Assembly: GCA_018374355.1 (NCBI GenBank)
Contig: JAHAFI010000032.1
Span: 1 to 35,224 of the forward strand
Length of the DNA: 35,224 nt
Source of the DNA: Clostridiales bacterium
GTDB taxonomy: Bacteria > Bacillota > Clostridia > Lachnospirales > Lachnospiraceae
Direction of reading: 5' to 3'
The number at the start of each line of letters is the position of its first letter. Position 1 is the stretch's first letter. The notes below the pieces were generated by a model. That model worked only from the letters and a program-made list of their open reading frames with translations. It made no database searches and was not told where the DNA came from. Below, one piece after another: positions 29,667 through 35,224 of the stretch. Both the position numbers and the translations under genes were made by a program.

Positions 29667-31604
29667 ATGAAAAGCAATAGTATCAAAAAAACGATTCCCC
29701 GGCTGACAAAATTTATGGTTGTTTTTTTACTGATTCTGATCCTTCCTGCAAATGTCCTCGTTCAGCTTCGCATGCAGCACCAGAGCCAGCAGGAAAGCTC
29801 CCTTGAAATTTTCGGACAGCTTGAGCAGCTTATGGAAATGAATCAGAAGGATATCGAACGTGGCAAAGAAGAGTTTTCGGAAAAAGCCATTGGCGCTGCT
29901 GAAATGGCTGCCTATTTCGTGAAGTATCACCCCGAGGTAACCTCCGATCTTGCACAGAGCCGAGAGCTGGCCCAAAAACTGGATGTAGATGAAATACATT
30001 ATTTTACCCCCGACGGCACCATTTATTTCGGCACCCATCCCGAGTATTATAACTATACATTTAATTCCGGGGAACAGATGATGTTTTTCCTTCCCATGCT
30101 GGAAGATAAATCGCTGAAGCTTTGTCAGGAAATCACGCCCAATACAGCAGAGGGAAAAGAAATGCAGTATGCTGCCGTATGGATGGAGGATGGAAGCGGT
30201 ATTGTCCAGATTGGCATGGAACCCCGCCGTCTCCTTCAGGAAATAGCCGAAAAGGATCTGACAAAAACGATTTCCTCCCTTCCGTTTGACCTGCGCGGTT
30301 ATCTCCATGTGCTGGATAAAAACACCATGAACATTATAGCATCTACCGAGCAGAACATGATCGGTTCAGATGTCAGCGGGATTGCTGAAAGCATAGGGAA
30401 CAAGAAGGGCAAAACCGCCTTTCATCAATCCTTTAACGGAGAAAAATACTGTGTGTATATCCATGAGTACCGTGATTATATTCTGGTACGAACTTATTTA
30501 TCAAAGTATCCGATGCAGGAGATTATCGTTTCAACCCTCCTTGTCCTTCTGTATGTGGGGATTTCTGCTGCCGCTGTTATCTGGATCATCGGCTGGTATA
30601 TCAACAGAAAACTGATACATAATCTGACCATTATTGTTGATAATCTCAAGAAAATCGAAGGCGGAAATATGGAAAATGTCCCTTTGCAGACAGGCATCAC
30701 CGAATATGACGAACTGATTTTCTACATCAACCAAATGCTGAACAGTATCCGGCTCAACTGGAACAAACTGGCCTACGTCATCGATAAAAGCCAGTTCCCT
30801 ATCGGAATTTTTGAACGCAACAGCTTTTATAAAAAGACTTTTATCAATATACGTCTTCTGGATATTCTCGGAATCCGGCAGGAAGAAGAGCTTCCGGTTT
30901 CGGAGCTTGCAAAATTGATTGAAAACCGATTAACTGAAGCGGAAGATCAGGAGATCGATCCGGAAGAACATATCTACAGATACAACAAAAACGGAACTTA
31001 CGTCTGCCTGCGCATCGAGAAAAGCTCTGATGACCAGAGCGTGACCTATTATGTATCGGATGTTTCTCTATGGTGGGAGGAGCTTGGCCATCTCAGAGAT
31101 GAAAGCAGTTTAGATTTCCTTACCGCCCTATATAACCGCAGAGGCCTTTCCATAAAACTGGACAATCTGTTTTCCGAGCCGGAACGGCTTGGCTATGGAA
31201 TGATGATTATCATGGATGCCGATAATCTGAAAAAAATCAATGATATTTACGGACATCACATCGGGGATGAATATTTAATAAACATCGCAAAATTACTGAA
31301 AGACATCTCCGGCCCCAACTCCGTCTGTGCAAGACTGGGCGGGGATGAATTCGCCGTTTTCCTTTACGGCTACTCCTCCCTGCAGCAGTTGGAGGAAACA
31401 TTCCGTTCCCTGACTGCAAGACGCGGAGAACCCTTCACCCCGGAGGTGGCTATTACGGAATCTCTGGAATTTTCACTGGGAACTGCTTATTATCCTATAG
31501 ATGGAAAAGACTATCATCAACTGATGCATACCGCTGATGAAAATATGTATCAGGAAAAAAAGAAACGGAAAAACCGTTTTTCTACTGACATATCTGCAAG
31601 ATAA
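29667..31604 (+). CDS. Membrane sensor diguanylate cyclase (CACHE-HAMP-GGDEF)
   Basis: A 645-residue membrane protein predicted to make cyclic-di-GMP from GTP. Helix 1 (about 15-33) and helix 2 (about 285-311) flank a roughly 250-residue extracytoplasmic region that looks like a double-CACHE sensor (DEIHYFTPDGTIYFGTHPEYY). A HAMP-like linker (about 312-365), a PAS-like region (about 370-465) and a C-terminal GGDEF domain (480-630) follow. The catalytic motif is intact (RLGGDEF, 556-562), with MDADNLKKINDIYGHHIGD upstream. The position of the RxxD inhibitory site reads GPNS, so product inhibition there is unlikely. ATG 29667 has GGAGG upstream. Confidence 0.9.
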   Translation: MKSNSIKKTIPRLTKFMVVFLLILILPANVLVQLRMQHQSQQESSLEIFGQLEQLMEMNQKDIERGKEEFSEKAIGAAEMAAYFVKYHPEVTSDLAQSRELAQKLDVDEIHYFTPDGTIYFGTHPEYYNYTFNSGEQMMFFLPMLEDKSLKLCQEITPNTAEGKEMQYAAVWMEDGSGIVQIGMEPRRLLQEIAEKDLTKTISSLPFDLRGYLHVLDKNTMNIIASTEQNMIGSDVSGIAESIGNKKGKTAFHQSFNGEKYCVYIHEYRDYILVRTYLSKYPMQEIIVSTLLVLLYVGISAAAVIWIIGWYINRKLIHNLTIIVDNLKKIEGGNMENVPLQTGITEYDELIFYINQMLNSIRLNWNKLAYVIDKSQFPIGIFERNSFYKKTFINIRLLDILGIRQEEELPVSELAKLIENRLTEAEDQEIDPEEHIYRYNKNGTYVCLRIEKSSDDQSVTYYVSDVSLWWEELGHLRDESSLDFLTALYNRRGLSIKLDNLFSEPERLGYGMMIIMDADNLKKINDIYGHHIGDEYLINIAKLLKDISGPNSVCARLGGDEFAVFLYGYSSLQQLEETFRSLTARRGEPFTPEVAITESLEFSLGTAYYPIDGKDYHQLMHTADENMYQEKKKRKNRFSTDISAR

Positions 31605-31617
31605 TTTCCTGCACGAA

Positions 31618-31660
31618 AAAGCAGCAGTTACAGATTTCTTCTCTGTAACCGCTGCTTTAA
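31618..31660. terminator. Bidirectional terminator between convergent genes
   Basis: AAAGCAGCAGTTACAGA (31618-31634) pairs with TCTGTAACCGCTGCTTT (31642-31658) with one mismatch. It lies between the ends of the diguanylate cyclase gene (31604) and the permease gene (31664). Confidence 0.85.
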
Positions 31661-31663
31661 CTT

Positions 31664-33781
31664 TTACTCACCTTTCAAAAATGCTTCCACACCGGAGGGA
31701 ACCTCCCCTGTCCGGTACACGCCGTATACCGTGATCAGATCTCCATTTTCAGCCGTATACTCCACAAGCACTTCCAGTCCATGGCAGAATGCATCACCGT
31801 CGCTCATATACCACGGCAGTCCTTCCACACTTACCAATCCCTCAAGAGCCATGGCGATTTCTTTGGGATCCTCCATCACCTTCGCTTCAACGGTTTCTGT
31901 CATATCTCCTGTAATCCTGTCCTCGGCTTCCACCTCTGCGTCTTGATCTGCCTGACTCCGGTAATCCCGGAAGGTCAGCTTCTGAACCTCTTTCTCTTTA
32001 AAAGAAAATTCCAGTTTTCTTCCATTTTTCCGTAAAAACGCAACAGTTTGTTCGAAATTAGTATTTAACGGGTAGCGGACATTGGAAAGCTCACTTCCTC
32101 TCAGATCGTAGAAGTAGAGCACGCCGCCATCGACATCATAAAGCTCCTCATAACTCAGCGTTTTCAGTTCATCCCGGTAAATTTCTACAAACTGACGCAT
32201 TTTTTCTCTGTTCAGCTCATTAAACGTGAAATCCTGCCCGCCAAGGCTCAGCTCCACACCGGAAATCTCTGCACTGTCCTTCCAGATAAGCGGAAACATC
32301 CCCTCCCTGTAAGCATCTGCCTGATACATCTGCCGCTCTGCCTTCACAGCCTCTTCATAGGAGACTTGATAGCAGCGGCTTTTTATCTTTCCGTTTTTCA
32401 TCCGGAAAACCACGGTCACCGGCACCGTACCCTCCATTTCTTCTTCGTTATCCAGATGGGCAACCCCTGCTTTTGCAAGCTCATAAACACCGTCTGCCGG
32501 AAATTCTTCCAGATGCTTTTCCATATATTCATAGCTGTCCTGAATGCCGTCAGGATATTCTCCCCAAACTACATCCATATAGCTGACTGCATGTTCCACA
32601 TCCTCCTGATCCGGCAGCCATCTGTCATAGCCCGTCAGATCAAAGACGAAAACGGATGCCGTGAGAAGAACTGCGCCCACTCCGATTCCCGTCCAAAGCT
32701 TATGCTCAAAAATCCGTTTTCTGTCCAGATGGTAAACCACCTCAATCAGAATACTTCCCAGAAACAGGGCAAAGGCCATTCCAAACCACAGCCAGAGATT
32801 TGTTTTTTCTTCGCTGACATATCCTAAGCCGGCAAAAAACAGTCCGCCGCCCAACCCCAGCGGATAGAGGATACAGGCCTTGATGATTCCCTCTGTTTTC
32901 GGAAATACCATGGACTGCTCAGCCCCTTCAGCCGGTCTGATCTTTATCAGCCAGATACTCAGTGCGGCAAATACGATTCCCATCACCGCTGCTGCAAGCA
33001 GCGGTATCCAGATAATGATTTTCCCATCCTTCACTCCTGACCATGCCATCATACGGTTGGTGATTTCAAAAAGACTGCCGGCCGGAGATGTGTAAAATAC
33101 CAGTTTCCCTATCAAATCACTTCCCGACACATAGGTTTCCAAAAACATCCCTCTATATGCGAAGGTCACCGCATAAGAGATCGGTGCGATTCCGAGAAAT
33201 ACCAGTGTTCCCAGAATTCCCGCAAGGATTTTTCCTGTAAGCAGCATAGCCGTTGCCGCACACAGATAAAGCACCAAAAAATACAGAAAATGAATTCCCA
33301 GTGCCACCATGCTCAGCATCAATGCTTTTCCGGTGAAAATCCCTTTTGCTGCCCCTGCCACAAGCGCCAGAATCAGATTGACCACATAAGGCACTGCAAA
33401 GAGCAGCAGTACAGAAATACTCTCCGCTAAAAACAATTTTTCCCGTTTTACCGGAAGGCTGCCCATCAGATCCATTTTCTTTCTGGAATGCAGCCAGCTA
33501 AGTCCGCACCACGCTCCTAAAAGCGCCATTCCCAGAACAAGGAACATGATCAGGTAATCCCCCGCCCCTGCGAAAACAGAAAAATCATGCTGCAGCGTGC
33601 CGATACGGGATATCCGGTTTTCTCCCGAAAGTCTTCGGGAAACCCCATCCACACTCTCAAAACGGAGCATGGCATTCAGGGGAAATCCGATGAAAAACAT
33701 CAGAAAGCAGACCGCCCCGTACCACAAATGGCGTTTCATCCCATGGATGATGATTTTAAAGTAAGAGACTCTTGATGTCAT
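31664..33781 (-). CDS. ABC-2 type permease with large C-terminal soluble domain
   Basis: A 705-residue membrane subunit of an ABC exporter. About eight hydrophobic helices occupy residues 18-380. A soluble region of about 325 residues follows, with no further helices; it is rich in charged residues and has repeats of the form YELAKAGVAHL and DLRGSELSNVRYP. From memory, related Clostridia proteins are annotated with DUF6449, but I cannot confirm this. The N-terminal cytoplasmic motif KKMDLMGSLPVKREKLF is common in bacterial ABC-2 permeases. The start ATG has GGAGG 9 bases upstream and overlaps the ATPase gene by 26 bp. The substrate is unknown; lantibiotic or cell-envelope-stress export is possible for this operon type. 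Confidence 0.82.
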   Translation of the reverse strand: MTSRVSYFKIIIHGMKRHLWYGAVCFLMFFIGFPLNAMLRFESVDGVSRRLSGENRISRIGTLQHDFSVFAGAGDYLIMFLVLGMALLGAWCGLSWLHSRKKMDLMGSLPVKREKLFLAESISVLLLFAVPYVVNLILALVAGAAKGIFTGKALMLSMVALGIHFLYFLVLYLCAATAMLLTGKILAGILGTLVFLGIAPISYAVTFAYRGMFLETYVSGSDLIGKLVFYTSPAGSLFEITNRMMAWSGVKDGKIIIWIPLLAAAVMGIVFAALSIWLIKIRPAEGAEQSMVFPKTEGIIKACILYPLGLGGGLFFAGLGYVSEEKTNLWLWFGMAFALFLGSILIEVVYHLDRKRIFEHKLWTGIGVGAVLLTASVFVFDLTGYDRWLPDQEDVEHAVSYMDVVWGEYPDGIQDSYEYMEKHLEEFPADGVYELAKAGVAHLDNEEEMEGTVPVTVVFRMKNGKIKSRCYQVSYEEAVKAERQMYQADAYREGMFPLIWKDSAEISGVELSLGGQDFTFNELNREKMRQFVEIYRDELKTLSYEELYDVDGGVLYFYDLRGSELSNVRYPLNTNFEQTVAFLRKNGRKLEFSFKEKEVQKLTFRDYRSQADQDAEVEAEDRITGDMTETVEAKVMEDPKEIAMALEGLVSVEGLPWYMSDGDAFCHGLEVLVEYTAENGDLITVYGVYRTGEVPSGVEAFLKGE

Positions 33782-34655
33782 ATCCCACTACCTCCGTTTC
33801 GCTGATAAATATTTCTTCCAGTGTCAATGGAAGTACTTCCGAAAATACCGGTTCCTTCGCCTGAACCCTTGCTTCGATATCTTCCCGTGCTCCCCGGGCT
33901 GTCAGCGTGATCAGAGAACCTCTCTGCTCCACCTGCAGCACATCCAGCTCCTTCAGAAGCTCCACTTTCGCTTCCTCGCTGACTACACACTGAATCTTGT
34001 GAATATTGCTCTTCATCTCTTCCAAATCCTTCGACAGCAGGAGCCCTCCCTTATGTAAAAGTCCCACATAGTCGCAGATATCCTCCAGCTCCCTCAGGTT
34101 ATGGGAAGCGATCACCGGCGTGAAATCCCGGTTCATGATTTCCATAGCGAAAATACTTTTTACCGCCTGACGCATCACCGGATCCAGACCGTCAAAGGTC
34201 TCATCGCAAAGGAGATATTTGGTATTGGCACAGATACCCAAAATCACGGAAAGCTGCTTTTTCATCCCTTTGGAAAAGGTATGGATCCTCCTTCCCATTT
34301 CCAGTCCGAATTTTCCCATCAATTCAGCAAAACGCTGCTCGTCAAAGCATGGGTAAAATATGGTGTAATACTCCATCATTTCCCTCGGCGTGGCGTTGGG
34401 CAGATAATACTGGTCATCGGAAATAAAGAAAATCTTCTGCTTCATCTCCTCATTTTCGTAAATGTCCTGTCCGTCCACCAGAAGACTTCCCTCATCTGTC
34501 TTTATAATCCCTGCCATCATCCGCAGGCAGGTGCTTTTTCCCGCTCCATTGGTTCCCACAAGGCCAAACACCGTTCCTTCACGGATCTCCCCGTCCACCC
34601 GGGAGAGCGCCTGTATCCGGCCGAATTTTTTGCTGATTCCCTTCATCTCAATCAT
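33756..34655 (-). CDS. ABC transporter ATP-binding protein
   Basis: A 299-residue ATPase of the ABC-2 exporter type. Walker A is GTNGAGKST (34-42), the Q-loop lies near ISDDQYYL, the signature is the unusual HTFSKGMKKQLSV, Walker B is YLLCDETFDGLD, and the H-loop is IASHNLREL. A C-terminal extension of about 80 residues is typical of the group. GGAGGGG precedes ATG 34655. The start overlaps the GntR stop by 4 bases, and the gene overlaps the permease gene, so all three are translationally coupled. The signature SKGMKKQ is common in YtrB-like ATPases. Confidence 0.93.
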   Translation of the reverse strand: MIEMKGISKKFGRIQALSRVDGEIREGTVFGLVGTNGAGKSTCLRMMAGIIKTDEGSLLVDGQDIYENEEMKQKIFFISDDQYYLPNATPREMMEYYTIFYPCFDEQRFAELMGKFGLEMGRRIHTFSKGMKKQLSVILGICANTKYLLCDETFDGLDPVMRQAVKSIFAMEIMNRDFTPVIASHNLRELEDICDYVGLLHKGGLLLSKDLEEMKSNIHKIQCVVSEEAKVELLKELDVLQVEQRGSLITLTARGAREDIEARVQAKEPVFSEVLPLTLEEIFISETEVVGYDIKSLLL

Positions 34656-35023
34656 AGCTGCCCCTCCTTCAAATAATGTTCCAGTTTCTCTCTGAATTCC
34701 TCAGGTGAGATACCGATATCTTTCCCCTTTTTCAGTACCTGCCGGTACTCCTGCCAAAACAATTCTTTTTTTTCCTGCATCAGGGAACCTTTGTGGGAAA
34801 CAAAATTCCCCCTGCCTTTCACCGGATAAATATACCCCTGTTGTTCCAAAATACTGAATGCTTTCTGAATGGTATTGGGATTGATGGATAATTCCATCGC
34901 AAGTTTCCGCACAGAAGGCATCTGTTCATCCGCTTCCAGTACACCATTTAAAATCAGAAGCTGAAAGCGCTCCACAATCTGTTCGTAGATGGGCCTTCGA
35001 TCCTGATAATCGATTACGATCAT
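34652..35023 (-). CDS. GntR-family regulator, YtrA-like
   Basis: A 123-residue repressor. A GntR winged helix fills the N-terminal 70 residues (RPIYEQIVERFQLLILNGVL, then MPSVRKLAMELSINPNTIQKAF and KGRGNFV), with a short C-terminal helical tail of about 50 residues. Such a short tail is typical of the YtrA subfamily, which controls ABC transporter operons. GGAGG lies 8 bases before ATG 35023. The gene is first in the GntR-ATPase-permease operon. A perfect 10-bp dyad at the promoter is the probable binding site. Confidence 0.92.
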   Translation of the reverse strand: MIVIDYQDRRPIYEQIVERFQLLILNGVLEADEQMPSVRKLAMELSINPNTIQKAFSILEQQGYIYPVKGRGNFVSHKGSLMQEKKELFWQEYRQVLKKGKDIGISPEEFREKLEHYLKEGQL

Positions 35024-35046
35024 TTTCGGAACCTCCTCTCTGCATT

Positions 35047-35104
35047 AAGTGTACTATTTCATTTAGTACACTTACATTATAAAATTTCCCACCGACACTG
35101 TCAA
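35047..35104 (-). promoter_or_regulatory. Consensus promoter and dyad operator of the GntR operon
   Basis: On the minus strand a perfect TTGACA (35104-35099), 17 bases and a perfect TATAAT (35081-35076). Just downstream, AAGTGTACTA (35047-35056) and TAGTACACTT (35064-35073) are perfect 10-bp inverted arms with a 7-base centre, covering about the first 30 transcribed bases. A maximal promoter with an operator over the start suits tight repression by the YtrA-like protein. Confidence 0.8.
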
Positions 35105-35161
35105 TGGGAAATTCTGTTTTTATATCTATGAATAAGTAAATCTCAAATATTGCACAAAATA

Positions 35162-35190
35162 AAGACACCCGCTGCTGAATGATGTATAAT
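35162..35190 (+). promoter_or_regulatory. Possible promoter reading out of the right edge
   Basis: AAGACA (35162-35167), a 17-base spacer and a perfect TATAAT (35185-35190) on the plus strand. No start codon follows before the window ends. It implies a divergent gene just beyond the edge. Confidence 0.4.
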
Positions 35191-35224
35191 TGTAATAACG
35201 ACAAAACAATTCTCTCACACAACA

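Noticed and set aside
34926..35222. A 98-codon minus-strand frame over the GntR promoter
   Set aside because: It runs across the promoter, operator and start of the GntR gene in another frame and has no coding signature.

Overview
The window looks like a chromosomal segment of a spore-forming anaerobic Firmicute, most likely a gut Lachnospiraceae. The signs are spore genes (gpr, spoIIP, a GerMN lipoprotein), Feo iron uptake, strong AGGAGG-type ribosome binding sites, and many TTGACA-17-TATAAT-like promoters. Assignments come from reading the sequence and recalling families; no database search was run.

The backbone matches the Bacillus/Clostridia order comEA - comEC - holA - rpsT (opposite strand) - gpr - spoIIP - lepA - hemW, read right to left from about 18.8 kb to 0.2 kb. 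Two things have entered it. A two-component system plus a GerMN lipoprotein lies between comEA and comEC. A roughly 5 kb accessory block (1.4-6.4 kb) separates lepA from hemW. That block holds an SPFH protein with a small ribbon-helix-helix protein, a MarR/GNAT unit, a divergent TetR/MATE efflux unit, and a 245-bp element that folds into a three-way junction. Left of hemW, a promoter with a LexA-like palindrome drives a gene that leaves the window.

From 18.9 to 24.3 kb come small housekeeping and stress genes: a DMT-type transporter, an internally deleted maltose acetyltransferase pseudogene, an orphan immunity-like protein, a DtxR/MntR-type regulator, a FeoB-associated Cys-rich peptide, a FeoA-FeoB fusion with a dyad inside its promoter, and a nitroreductase. 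From 24.4 to 31.6 kb two divergent cyclic-di-GMP genes share one promoter region: a giant PAS/GGDEF/EAL protein and a membrane-bound sensor diguanylate cyclase. From 31.7 to 35.0 kb lies a GntR - ABC ATPase - permease operon with a perfect dyad at its promoter.

Many regulators sit beside dyads that overlap their own promoters (MarR, TetR, GntR; also the feo and SPFH promoters), so local autoregulation is a recurring theme. No tRNA, rRNA, CRISPR array, intact insertion sequence or phage module was seen. The strongest candidate for something undescribed is the structured inverted-repeat element at 6138-6382.
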